Assembly (NCBI GenBank): GCA_009823505.1
Contig: VZQC01006583.1
Span: 2,114,603-2,178,602, forward strand
Source of the DNA: Rhizomys pruinosus
Lineage: Eukaryota > Chordata > Mammalia > Rodentia > Spalacidae
Direction of reading: 5' to 3'
DNA: 64,000 nucleotides
Shown: one piece after another, positions 43,666 to 56,607 of the stretch
Layout of the letters: each line of letters starts with the position of its first letter
How positions within the stretch are numbered: position 1 is the stretch's first letter
Notes under the pieces: model-generated
Told to the model about the DNA's origin: nothing
The model's database searches: none
The model's input: the letters and a program-made list of their open reading frames with translations, nothing else
Made by a program: the position numbers and the translations under genes

Positions 43666-45017
43666 TGTGAATCTCTTAATAGAAGATCCTGGGTGGAGAG
43701 TTTAAGGACCAAAAGTCAGAAAAGTGTAGATTAGGGACAGTGGGTGATGATTCCTAAGCAGGCCCAATTTTATCTAAATAAATATGAAATTTAAATACAG
43801 TCATATTTCACTTAATGATGGAGATGCATTCTGAGGAATGAGATTTGTTTTTTCTTTAAGATTTATTTATTTATTTACATGTCAAAGATTATATGGGAAT
43901 AATGAAATATTATGTATAATGAAAACAACATAGAAGTGAGTTAAAAGAACAGAGAGCTAATTGGGAGAAGAGGTAAGGACACTGTAGAGAAAGAAAGAAG
44001 ACAAATGCAGAGATGGTTAAGTTGGGAGCAGAAAGTCAAGTCTATGAAGTCCATGGACAGCTGTATGGTGAAGGCAGAGCTGGAGACAGAAGACAGAGAA
44101 ATGGGCCAGGCAACCCACTGAAAGAGGTGGGCACCTTTGTTGATGCAAACATGCTTCACTCCTAGGCAGCAATTAGATGCTTTGTCCGAGTCTAGCACAG
44201 CCACTCCAGGTAGTGTCCAGGTCACCATCAACCATTTGCCTTGTTCTTCTCTCTTCAGTGTCCCTTCTTTCCAAATGATTGAAAGAGGAGAATCAGAAGG
44301 AATATTCATGTTGCCTTATGTCAGAAGCTCATAAGTATTTAAAGGACCTATTTTCTGCTTAGCTCTATTTTCCTATTAGAATAGAGAAGAGCCAGTTCTT
44401 TCATGTCCTTTCTTGTTCATTGATCCATCTACTCACACATGTACTCATCCAATCGTCTATCCATCCTCTATCTATAATCCATTCAGCCATCCCCAAACCC
44501 CCAGATTATTCTCAGCTTTTGAATTTCCTCAGGGAACACAACAGCAAAAGAAGTATGAATTCAGACCAGCTGAGACTTCTTTGTGTATAGACCCTAAACC
44601 ATAAAGGAGGATTGAGAAACAGATGAGGCCATGGAATAGAGGAATGAGCAGTTGCCAGTTTGACCTAAACAGACATGGAATCCTAATATCATCACTGGGC
44701 GTGCTGTTAAAGAGGACACATCATTTTCAGCCTACTTTCCCTACACCTAGGCCAGGAATGTGGATATGATGAGTGTAATGGCTATGGAGAGATCTCACAT
44801 GAGAGACTTTTGAAAAGAAAGCTGACTAGAGAACAGAGGGGTGGAAATGACCACCATGGAAAAAGTCTATAACTGCAGCTATCCAATAAGGTGCAGAGTT
44901 TGAAATGTGCAGAAAATTATATTAAGGGAGAAACAGAGGGAAAATGCTATTAGTATGTGACAGTTGAAAACTTTATCCAGAGATAGAAGATAAAGAAGGA
45001 AGAATAAAGTCAGTAGA
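43666..45017. other. Sp140 intron around the disabled exon
   Basis: Mostly unique sequence. A short TCCATC-type repeat lies near 44410-44500. No further exon was recognised. Confidence 0.4.
44259..44334 (+). pseudogene. Sp140: Frameshifted Sp140 linker exon
   Basis: The acceptor GTTCTTCTCTCTTCAG opens the exon. In the phase set by exon 43190-43261 the reading VSLLSK hits TGA at once. One base over, the frame reads MIERGESEGIFMLPY, which resembles the human SP140 stretch IDEGESEEMPKLLPY as I recall it. The likely donor is ATAA|GTATTT. This looks like a family cassette disabled by a one-base indel. If it is normally skipped, the phase of the transcript is kept. Confidence 0.6.
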
Positions 45018-45205
45018 GAGCCAATGGTATGGCTCAGCAGGTAGAGTCATTTGCTGCCAAGCCTAAAAGCTGGAGTTTGGTTCCCCAGGACTCACAAGGT
45101 AGGAGGAGATAACAAACTCCCACAGGTTCTCTGACTTCCAACCAGTTTCAGTGGCGTGCATACAACCCTTGCCCCAAGTACATGTTTAATTTTTTTTAAT
45201 TAAAG
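45018..45205 (+). mobile_element. B4-like SINE
   Basis: CAATGGTATGGCTCAGCAGG, TGGAGTTTGGTTCCCCAGGA and a T/A-rich end. Confidence 0.65.
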
Positions 45206-45641
45206 AAGAGCCAATGAAGAATGAAAACTATCTTCAAGGGAATGAGAAAAAGTTTGCAACACTGGAGGGATTAAAGGAAGAGGCACTTGACTGAGTCAAC
45301 TTCTGACCCAAGGTGAACTTGTTAGTTGTCAGTTTTCAGATTACGGTGTCTACAACTTTCAAAGTGGCACCGTGAAATATGGGGGGGCCATCCCCTCTTC
45401 CAGGCATTCTAATCTACCCACCTCTATAACTTAAAGATCCCCAAACACACAGCTCAGGTTGTCTCCCAGCTCTCTATCCGTCAACTGAGCATGTTCATGC
45501 TGATCTCAGAGACTTCTCCACCAGGGGGGCGGGGGTTCAGGATCTCAGAATAAAACACTTGCAACATTGCACGCATCCCCTTTCCTGACACCAAACCTAC
45601 CTCCTCAGCTGGTGTTCCCTAGCTCGGGAGGCTCAGGAATA

Positions 45642-45875
45642 TTCTTTTTTTTTTTTTTTTTTTTTTTTCTGTATGTGTATGAATGTACTGTCTGCACGCA
45701 AGTTTGTGCACCCGTGTCGTGCAACGCCTCGGAGGTCAGAAGAGGGTGTCAGATTCCCCTGGAACTGGAGTTCTCCTGGAATTGGAGTTTCAGACGATTC
45801 TCGGCCGCCATGTGGGTGCTGGGGATTGAACCCGGGTCCTCTGTAAGAGCAGTAGGCACTCTTAACCACTAGGTG
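45642..45875 (-). mobile_element. B2 SINE
   Basis: Poly-T, TGTATGAATGTACTGTCTGC, GAACTGGAGTTCTCCTGGAA and CTCTTAACCACTAGG. Confidence 0.92.
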
Positions 45876-46400
45876 ACAGGCTTGCTTTAGGGAGGGGCAG
45901 TCACTACAACTCTGCTTAAGGAATGTCCCTAAAGCAAGCCCGTCGTCCAGTTCGGCCAATTCTGTCCTTCACATATCACCACTTCCATTTTTTTTCCTCA
46001 CCCAACAGAAATACCAGATCAGATTTCATGTTTTCCTTTAGGCTATAGATGCAGCCCCCAGTCCCAGATGCCCCCTGCCAGTCTTGCTCTTTCACACCCA
46101 CTCTGTCCGACTCATTGAGTGCAAGTTGGCTTGCCTGACTTTTCTACATTAGACCTCTACTACTTTTACTTCAAAGTTTGCATAAAGCTCTTTCAGTACC
46201 TTAAAATTTCTAGTTCCTTTGTCTGGGATCTTTTGTATTTACCATTCCCTTTCATGGGACACACAGGAGGAAATCTTGGTCTCCTGCTTGGACCAGTATG
46301 GCATGATTCGTAGGATATGTGCGTTGCCTATTTATGTTGAAGTATTAATCACTGGGGAAAGACTATCTTTCTTTCCACTGCATTTGTATTAAACATCCAA
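45876..46400. other. Sp140 intron, no clear features
   Basis: A partly palindromic stretch (GACAGGCTTGCTTTAGGGA and TCCCTAAAGCAAGCCCGTC) flanks 45876-45950. Otherwise the sequence looks unique. Confidence 0.4.
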
Positions 46401-46406
46401 TGCTGC

Positions 46407-46560
46407 CTTTTTTTTTTTTTTTTTTTTTTTTTTGAGACAGGGTCTCCCTGTAGCCCCAGCTGGCCTGGAACTTATGTAGACCAGGCTGGCCTTGAACTCA
46501 CAAAGATACACCTGCCTCCTGAGTGCTGGGATTAAAGGCATGGGCCACCATGCCTGGCAA
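46407..46560 (-). mobile_element. B1 SINE
   Basis: Poly-T, TTTGAGACAGGGTCTCCCTG and GGGATTAAAGGCATGGGCCA. A short internal deletion is present. Confidence 0.9.
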
Positions 46561-46571
46561 AGATGGCTTAC

Positions 46572-46643
46572 CTCCCCTTCGGAGAATTGAACCTGGATCT
46601 CCCCCATGACAGGCAGGGATACTCATCATTGTACTAACAAGGA
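46572..46643 (-). pseudogene. tRNA-Asp(GTC)-like pseudogene
   Basis: The 72-bp minus-strand sequence has the length and layout of tRNA-Asp. It starts TCCTTGTTAGTAC, has the anticodon loop CCTGTCA with GTC, and has GGTTCAATTC in place of the canonical GGTTCGATTC. Roughly a dozen substitutions, several of CpG-decay type, and a G-A mismatch in the acceptor stem argue for a pseudogene. It abuts a B1 and has no poly-A tail, so it is not a B2. Confidence 0.82.
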
Positions 46644-47469
46644 AGGCCGATGCTGCCATTCTTATTCATTGCGTCCCTCATCTTTGTTTACTGTGAACAC
46701 CCTGGCTCCACCTAAGCACCATCATGTGTTCCTGGGTCCATCTTGATGAGGTTACCAGACAAGATTGTGACAAAGCCACACAGCTTCCTTGATGAGCTCA
46801 ACTCCAAGATAAAATAACCCATCCCCCACCAGGATATAAACCCAGTGGTATTCACAAATCTCACAGATTAAATGAGAGCCACTCCTACATATATTTAATT
46901 TCATACTCTCAAACCAAGGAAGGAGTCTGGTGTTTCTTTCCTCCAATTGTAATTGTATCTGCCAAGGATGTCATCTGGGCCTCTTCTGCAGGTTGCCAGC
47001 ATACTTTCCCCGCCCACTGTTATTCCTCTGGCTCCTTTTGCCCATTCCTACATACAAGCTGTGGCTGGAAAGGGACTCAAGAAGGAAGGGGAAGAGATGG
47101 GGAGGTGTTCTGGAATGCGACCTTGACTCCATTTTGTTCTCAGCTGAGATCAGACAAGACTGTGACCCTCCATGTTGACTGGAAGTCAAGTCCCTTAGAA
47201 AACAATTCATTAAAGATAGCCATTTCTGATTGAAAACCTTGGCAAGATTGTGTAGAGGTTCTCCCCATTTAGAAACAACTGCCTAGAGAGCATCCAATCT
47301 AAGGTGGTGTTGGACTTAGAAGCTCAACCCCCATCCCTAAGGAGGAAGGAGGTTTCTTGCATCTGAGAGTCCCTTAGCAGCTCAACCTCTGTCTCTAAGC
47401 AGGAGGTTTCCTGCCTCTAAGTTTGCTGCTTCATGCTAAGCCTCTCTGTTCTAATTTTTATCTTTTGTA

Positions 47470-47632
47470 GCTTTTTTTTTTTTTTTTGTCTTTTCGAGAC
47501 AGGGTCTCCTTGTAGCCCCAGCTGACCTGAAACTCACTCTGTAGACCAGGCTGGACTTGAACTCACAAAGATCCGCCTGCCTCTGCCTCCCAAGTGCTAG
47601 GACTAAAGGTGTGCGCCACCACGCCTGGCTAT
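47470..47632 (-). mobile_element. B1 SINE
   Basis: Poly-T, TTTTCGAGACAGGGTCTCCT and GGACTAAAGGTGTGCGCCAC. Confidence 0.92.
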
Positions 47633-47702
47633 CTTTTGTAGCTTTTTAGTTTAATCATTCCCTGGCCAAGGGAATCCTCCACTTTAATCCAGAATATTTT
47701 TT

Positions 47703-47938
47703 TAAATTTTATTTATTTTCTATGTATATGAATGTACTGTCTGCATGTAGGTTTGTGCACCCATGTCGTGCAATGCCACGGAGGTCAGAAGAGGGTGTCG
47801 GATACCCCTGGAACTGGAGTTCTCCTGGAATTGGAGTTACAGATGGTTCTCAGCCGCCATGTGGGTGCTGGGGATCGAACCCGGGTCCTCTGCAAGAGCA
47901 GTTGGTGCTCTTAACTGCTAGGCCATCTCTTCAGCCCC
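47703..47938 (-). mobile_element. B2 SINE
   Basis: ATATGAATGTACTGTCTGCA, GGAACTGGAGTTCTCCTGGA and CTCTTAACTGCTAGGCCATC. Confidence 0.92.
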
Positions 47939-48562
47939 CAGAATATTTTCTTACCTAAGCTCTTTGTCTATGAAAAAACACAATTCAATAGAACCTTCAT
48001 CTCTTCTTATTTGGATATTAAAAGGCTTACTGATATTTTGAGAATGAGGAACCAATTCTTCCATCCCTCTCCTAGTCAGAACTCTCAGTTCCTATGTTCC
48101 CCCCTGGACTCACTTGAGTCCTGGTTGGGGAATGTAACCTCTAGTTCCAAGACCCCTTCACCTCATTGCTACTTAGTGGGGGATGCGGGGGAATAAAGTC
48201 TGGAGCTTATTCTGTGGAATCAGAGGGAGGTGGGGATTTTGAGGGTCTCTTTCTCATTGTTAAAAAAAAAATTCCCTCAGATGAGACAGAAATGAATGGG
48301 GCGGGGAAGCTGTGCGCCAGCCGGAGAAGTTGGTTTCCCCACTGGGGGAATCTGGTTCTTTTTTCTTACTTTCCCCCTTTTCTCCCCACTTCCTTTTCCC
48401 CCTAAAACTCAATTTGGTCTAATTATTTCCCATTCTGGGTCTACTTAGAAGCTCAATCCCCCATCCCGAAGGAGGAAGAGGTTTCTTGCATTTAAGTTGA
48501 GAGTCTCTTAGCAGCTCAAACCCCTATCTCTAAGCAGGAGGTTTCCTGCATCTAAGTTTGCC

Positions 48563-49399
48563 CAGTTCCCTTGAAGGAACTTTGTATCCAGTCCCCACAC
48601 TCATTCTGCACTTAATCGTGCATCACATTCACTTCCTGAACCTCCAGAATGTCCCAACCACCAAGGTGATACTTTGTTGTCCCCATGACTTTTCTTACCA
48701 TGTTCTGTGCCTGTTCTCCTTGGTGTTTCCTTGGGCCCTTCCACTACAATGCTGAGAGATTGTCCTGCCTAATCTAGAGAGTACCAAATGCCAAAGCCTA
48801 GGGGTTACAGCAACAAGGCAGTGGGACTTGTCATTACAAATTTAGGGTTCTGGAATTCGTCTCAGACTGAGCCCCAAAATTGTTAGGTAAAATATGAGGT
48901 CTAAGGACCAAGTCAGTACCACATAAAGAACACTTGAACAAACTGAAAGTAACTTGGCATGGCAGGTTTTACTTTTGCAAAAGGGTGTGTTATGTGCTCA
49001 GTCAGATCCAGCAGGCTCACGAGACCAGGAAGTTTTCTCTGCAGGCTTGTATCAAGAGAGCTGTATGCAGGAACGCTGTGTCTTCTCCCCATGGACTGTA
49101 TGTAATCTGACCTCATAGTCTTTCTTGGTTGGCTAGTTTAAAAGAATTGGTGCAGAGCAGCAGAGAAAGCCATCAGGTTGAGGAATGCCTTTTGTTAAAC
49201 AAGTCATAAAAGTGCGGAAGGATTAAAAGATTAGAATTTCTTATCATAAACAAGTCCCAGGTTTTACAGGGTTTGAAAGAAAAGACTAATATTTACACTC
49301 GGAGCTTCTACTTCGTGTCACTTAACTCACTATGACTTCTCCTTGATCACACACAGAGAACTTGGATAGATCCTGAGGGTTTCTTTTTCTTTTCTACAG
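48563..49399. other. Sp140 intron with possible retroviral leader remnant
   Basis: 48838-48960 (CTGGAATTCGTCTCAGACTG, then CCCCAAAATTGTTAGGTAA) has the look of LTR-flanking sequence and follows the repeat at 48448-48562. No coding remnant was recognised. Confidence 0.3.
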
Positions 49400-49477
49400 A
49401 TCACAGAAGTGGCAGTTTGGAATTGTGGGGAGGAGCATCCCAGGATGCTTTGAGCTCCCCACCGAGATCTAGGCCAG
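49400..49477 (+). CDS. Sp140: Sp140 cassette exon A, copy 1 (78 bp)
   Basis: The acceptor CTTTTCTACAG and the donor AGGCCAG|GTAAGG bound 78 bp, phase 1 at both ends. It encodes DHRSGSLELWGGASQDALSS and PPRSRP. It is paralogous to exon B 80 bp downstream and to the copy at 58000-58077. It is a short Ser/Gly/Pro-rich linker without an assigned fold. The shared 78-bp length, shared end SSPPRSRP and shared flanking intron text show tandem origin. Confidence 0.82.
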
Positions 49478-49557
49478 GTAAGGAAGGACAGCTTTTCCTC
49501 TTGGTCAGATACTGAGACCTTGGGTGGATACTGAGGGTTGTCCTTCCCTTTCGACAG

Positions 49558-49635
49558 AGCACAGTGGTGGCGGTTTGGATGTGTTGGGTGGAGCCCAGCA
49601 GGACACCTTCAGTTCCCCGCCAAGATCGAGGCCAG
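49558..49635 (+). CDS. Sp140: Sp140 cassette exon B, copy 1 (78 bp)
   Basis: The acceptor CCCTTTCGACAG and the donor AGGCCAG|GTAAGG bound 78 bp, phase 1 at both ends. It encodes EHSGGGLDVLGGAQQDTFSS and PPRSRP. The 80-bp intron before it is short but has both splice signals. Its text (CTTGGGTGGATACTGAGGGT) recurs before every A and B copy. Confidence 0.82.
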
Positions 49636-49684
49636 GTAAGGAAGGGTGGGTGGCCTTTCCTTGTAGAGACCTTTCTCTGCCCAG

Positions 49685-49935
49685 TGCTAAGAACAGGGGT
49701 CTCCAGACATTGCTCAGGAGCATTGTATTGTCCTCCTGGGAAGCTTTTATTTAGGAAGCTTAGTGTTGGAAGTTCATACAGAATTTACTTACGTGCTAAG
49801 TGCTCAAGCAGCAGTACAAAACACACACAGGAATTTTTTCTATCACTATTGTAAGAGAACAGCACTATGCACCCAAGGCTGTGGTGACTGGCCCAGTACC
49901 AGACCTCCTTTGATACATGTACAAACATTTAGTCT
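49685..49935 (+). repeat. Intron block paralogous to 57628-57840
   Basis: GGAAGCTTAGTGTTGGAA, AAAACACACA and GGCTGTGGT-ACTGGCCCAG are shared with 57628-57840 and 63632-63844. Divergence is clear, so this duplication is older than the 6,004-bp one. Confidence 0.75.
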
Positions 49936-50879
49936 ATCTGTTATGGAATAATATTGGAATTGTTGATGATGTTAAAGAATTATATTCTAGGAAATGTTTC
50001 TCAGCCTAACTGATGCTTTAGTAACAGGAAATCAATAGTGGCTTAATTTTCTAGAATTTATGTGTGAAGTATTTTTTTTTTTAATTTAAGTAATAAAAAT
50101 TTATTGAGAATTCCTGAGATGGCAGTTCTCCCCTCCCATTCTGAGGGAGGGAACGGCACTGTAGGAAATTACTGAGAAATCACACACTGAACTCCCGCCC
50201 CCCAGGGGTTTATTTATTTCTTTATTTTTATTAATCTCTGCTAATGCCTGTATAGAGAGATTGGCTGCCTGCTGGAGCTCCAGGACAATTGGGAAATTAA
50301 TTTGTAACCTCACTACTAGACCTGGAATGGGGAAAATGAAAGCCACCATAGTTGAAACGTGGCCGGACTCAGGAGGGACAACTGGTCATCATGTTTGGCG
50401 GGGAGGCCCCAGGCAACCTGATGAGTGGATGGTGATGGGGAACATCCATCCAATGTAGCATCCAGGGATGTTGGCAGCAAAGCTTGAAAACAAGCACCAT
50501 GACATGAAAAGACCCACCCCATGGAGTTTTTTGCCAGTGGGCAAGATAATGCTGTGTTTAATAGAATAATTTAAAGGTGGTGGAGAAACAATACAATCAA
50601 TGCACATTTTTACTGAATCACAAAGGAAACTGGCAACACTTTCTCTGCATGAAACACAACTTCATCTCAACAAGTAGCATCCTCTCCAGTAACATTGACA
50701 TGCTCCTTAGATCTCATAGATAAGCCCAGGAGGTTATTAGCTAATGATTGATGTACCAAGTTTTCCTCCTGTACATGGAATATACTCTTGTTTATGGTAT
50801 CTATTGTTCATTGAACTTGACTAAATTTTTTTACACCATCTAATATGCCCCATCACAACTGCAGAGGATGAAAAGGTAC
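49936..50879. other. Sp140 intron, unassigned
   Basis: AT-rich sequence with one GC-richer block at 50320-50530 that has a minus-strand reading frame of unknown relation. It could be further ERV sequence. Confidence 0.35.
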
Positions 50880-51990
50880 AGTTCAGTTCCATAGGAGATT
50901 CTACAACAGTTGGGCCACAGAAGGCATACACACACTCCATGTAGTACAGACATGAATTAAGGCAAGCATCATCGAGAACATAGGGGAAACTTCACATCTG
51001 TTATTTAAAATTTGACATTGAATCTTTTGGGTGAGTTTCTTTAGCTGGTTCAACAACTTGTTGGGTGGGAGCTGTGTTTTCACCCTTGATGGGTGAATGT
51101 GGTAATGTGCATTCTCTTGAAAGGGGTTCTTCATGGTCAAAGCTTTGGTGTTTCATGGTGTAGCTTTAATCTTTGTGCTGGCACCCAGAAATGCTCACCA
51201 TGATCTGTGGATACCCAAGCATAACCCCAACCTCATACTTTAACATAGCCTGGCTTCCATTCATTAAAGACCAAATTCTTTTATCAAATAGGCTGTGAAA
51301 TCAACATGGGAGTAGTTATAACCCATTGTGGCCCACAGGCAATTGATTTTAGGGGTGGCATAAGTTACCCCTTTAGGTTTAGATAGATATAATTTGAGAG
51401 TGTGCTTTTGGTGTTTTACGATAGCCTGGCCTTGAGGATTATATAGGATCTGGGTGCTGTGGGAAATATGCCAATCAGCCAAAAAGCTAACAAAGTGAGT
51501 GGGAACATTATTTACTACTGAGGAAGGCCTGGGAGTTAGAGTGTGAGTAATCACATGCATCGCCTTCCCCAAGTAGGGACAAGTAAATAGAGAGAATGAA
51601 TCAACAGTGTCGTGAACATATGAGAGCTTAGATGACATCCATTAGTCAAATTTTATTAGGTTGAAGACTGTCTGGGTTTGCTCCTTCTTGAAAATGAAGG
51701 AGTCTGACATGCAGAACAAGAAGGGTGTGAGGGACTGATACCTACTCCTGTGATGGGGTGAAGAACATTGACACACATGAAGAACATGTTAGAGCATGCC
51801 AGTGTTGAGCCTCTGTTGTAGTTACAAGAGACTGTTGGTCTGCCTGTTCGCTTCCTTGTGATAGTAGCCCTGGTAAACCTGAATGAGAATGAGTGTGAAT
51901 GGCAGATAGGGGCATCTCCATTTTCCCATCAAAGTTTGTGCCTGTAATGAGAGTTTATAGATAGGGTTATTTTTATGTAAGAGAATGGCA
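50880..51990 (-). mobile_element. Decayed betaretrovirus-like ERV (pol integrase to env)
   Basis: On the minus strand, reading from high to low coordinates, a fragment of an integrase-like frame (about 51990-51264) is followed by a short env-like frame (51140-50901), in normal retroviral order. The integrase part keeps a recognisable core stretch around WHISHSTQILYNPQGQAIV but is broken by stops and frame changes. The catalytic set is not intact. No LTR was matched to it. It is a class II ERV fossil in a Sp140 intron, antisense to the gene. Confidence 0.7.
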
Positions 51991-52442
51991 GCAGTTTCCC
52001 ATAATGGCTAAGATGTAGCCACAGACTCCAGATTTGTCAGATGAACAGGTTTAATTACACCAGTCAGCAGGAGACAAACAGTGAACAATTTATTTTGTCC
52101 TGTAGACTTATAAGATGTGTGTAAAGTTTTTATCTTGGGCCCACTTTTCTATTGCTGTGATAAAACTACCACGCCAAGGGAACATATAAAAGGAAGAGTT
52201 TATTTGAACTTACAATTGACTGTTACAGGGAATTGAGAGTCCACTGTACTGGGGAGGCATGGTGGCAGGGGCTGGAGCAGAAAGCCGAGGTTCACATCTT
52301 CCAATGAGCACAGGAAGTGGAGAGAGAGCAACTGGAGCCTGCAAGGCTTGTTGAACTCACTAAGCCCGCCCCCAGTGACGTACTTCCTCCAGCATGGCCA
52401 CACCTTCTAAGACCTACCAAAATAGCACCACCAACTGGGGAC

Positions 52443-54535
<2,093 letters not shown>

Positions 54536-54559
54536 GATAAAAACAAACAAACAAACAAA

Positions 54560-54715
54560 AAAAGCTGGGTGTGGTGGCGCACACCTTTGATCCCAGCACT
54601 CAGAAGGCAGAGGCAGGCGGATCTCTGCGAGTTCAAGGCCAGCCTGGTCTACATAGTGAGCTCCAGGCCAGCTGGGACTAATGGGAGACACTGTCTCAAA
54701 AATACCTCCCACCCC
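54560..54715 (+). mobile_element. B1 SINE at the retrocopy tail
   Basis: AGCTGGGTGTGGTGGCGCAC and GTTCAAGGCCAGCCTGGTCT, inserted just after the A-rich end of the Fgfr1 copy. Confidence 0.92.
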
Positions 54716-54755
54716 AAAAAATCCTATGGGGGACATTCTCATTCAAACTACCACA

Positions 54756-55597
54756 GGCCCTATATAGGCTGTTTGACCTCAGTTAGTACCATTAGTCAAG
54801 TATGTACGTGTGTCAGTGATTGGAACATCGGAATTAGCCAATTTGTAGAATATAAGAATAAAAATAATTTGCTTTTGGGATGCTAGCAAGTTAAAACACT
54901 TAGAAAACCAGAAAGAGTAATTTGTGAGGAAGTGTTTTTTAAATTAATTTATAAGAGTTATGTACAAACTTAAAAATAAAAACAAAGCTTTTCAAGAGTA
55001 CACACAAAAAAAGAGTACACACAAAATATAAATAATCTTACAATTATGCATTTTAGCAGAAAGTATAAATATGAATACAAAATTTGTAACTACATTAAAA
55101 ATTAAGATTTTTTTAATTTAAAATATACTTTTTAAATTTTGTTATTTTAGAAACATTCATTTATTAAATGTTATCAAACAATATATAAGCAAGAATTACT
55201 AGTCAGTCTTTTATTATTAAAGAAATAGGATTTGTTTTGGATTTTTGAATTATTAAACTATATAAAATATATATATTAAAATATATAGTAAAATTATATA
55301 TTTTACTTTTGGAAAACAAATAATACAATCATACCTCTCCTCTAGAAAATAGAATGAACACAAATACCAAGGAATCAAGAAACTTTTATGAAATTAAATC
55401 AAAGGTCATAAGCACTTAGAAATGTAGGTATCTGTAAGAAATACTAAGTTCAGCTTTATTTAATGGCTGACATAATAATACCTGCAATGATTTAATCAAG
55501 TATAAACATGTGAAACCCAAATCCTTACTTAAAAAGTCACTGTGAATATGGACAGATTTCTGTTTACATAAACATGTATGTTTTAGATGAAAAACCA
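54756..55597. other. AT-rich Sp140 intron
   Basis: Very AT-rich, with runs such as ATATATATTAAAATATATAG. No coding signal. Confidence 0.5.
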
Positions 55598-55811
55598 TCA
55601 GCTGGGGAGATGGCTCAGCGGTTTAGAGCACTAGCTGATCTTGCAGAGGACCAAGGTTTAATTCCCAGCACTCTTACTGTGGCTAAGACTGTCTGTAACT
55701 ACCATTCCAGGGAACCCGACACCCTCTTGTGACTCCCGCAGGTATTGCACACCATGGGTATACTTTACATGCAGGCAATACACTCATACACATAAAATAA
55801 AAATAATAAAT
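55598..55811 (+). mobile_element. B2 SINE with target duplication
   Basis: GCTGGGGAGATGGCTCAGCG to the tail AAAATAAAAATAATAA. TTTAGATGAAAAACCA occurs just before (55583-55598) and just after (about 55811-55826). Confidence 0.88.
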
Positions 55812-55826
55812 TTAGATGAAAAACCA

Positions 55827-56264
55827 GGGGGCAGTGACATCTATCTGGACCCTTAATATTTGAATTTTTATGAAGAATTAGTAGCACCCCACCTTAAATG
55901 TTAATTTTGTATTTTTAAGGAGCCTATTCAAGAAATTAATTGGCACTGTTTCAGCTTTTTAAAACATGGGGTTTAAAATCACCATTTCAAATTAGGACCA
56001 AATATTGGAAAAGCCAAGGAAACTATCTTGAAGGGCTGAGCAGGGGGCCTGGAGTAAGAGAAGCTGAACAGTGTACTCTCCTCTATAACCGGATACTAGT
56101 TCTTAGAGATTCAAAGGAGCAGTTTAGCTTCCCTTCAAATATGTTACTAGATTTTTGGCACATATATATGTTGTTTTATTTTTATTTCAGACACTTTATT
56201 CATAATATTACAATGGTTCTATATCTAACCTATGTAACAGTTATGATCTTAAAATAATACCTTA
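55827..56264. other. Sp140 intron, no clear features
   Basis: Unique-looking AT-rich sequence. Confidence 0.4.
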
Positions 56265-56408
56265 GCCAAGAGTGGTGGCGCAAGCCTTTAATCCTAGCAC
56301 TGGGGAGGCAGAGGCAGGCGGATCAAGGTGAGTTCAAGGCCAGCTTGGTCTACAGAGTGAGTTCCAGGACAGCTGGGGCTACAGGGAGACCTGTTTTGAA
56401 AAGATCCC
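56265..56408 (+). mobile_element. B1 SINE
   Basis: AAGAGTGGTGGCGCAAGCCT and GTTCAAGGCCAGCTTGGTCT. Confidence 0.88.
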
Positions 56409-56442
56409 CCCCCAAAAAACCCTTTATAAACATATTTTATAA

Positions 56443-56592
56443 GCCTGGCTTGGTGGTGCATGCCTTTAATCCTAGCACTCAGGACACAGAGGCAGGTGGA
56501 TGTTTGTGAGTTCAAGTCCAGCCTGATCTACAGAGTGAGTTCCAGGACAGCTGAGGCTACAGGGAGACCCTGTCTCAAAAAGACAAAAAAAT
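56443..56592 (+). mobile_element. B1 SINE
   Basis: CTGGCTTGGTGGTGCATGCC and GGGAGACCCTGTCTCAAAAA. Confidence 0.9.
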
Positions 56593-56607
56593 AATAATTT
56601 ATGAGCT

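Larger units (their letters stand above)
47310..48562. repeat. Direct repeat pair 1.1 kb apart (possible LTR pair)
   Basis: 47310-47436 and 48448-48562 share GAAGCTCAA, CCCCATCCC, AGGAGGAAG, GGTTTCTTGCAT and CTAAGCAGGAGGTTTCCTGC. A B1 and a B2 lie between them. These could be LTR remnants or an old tandem duplication. Their ends are not clear. Confidence 0.55.
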
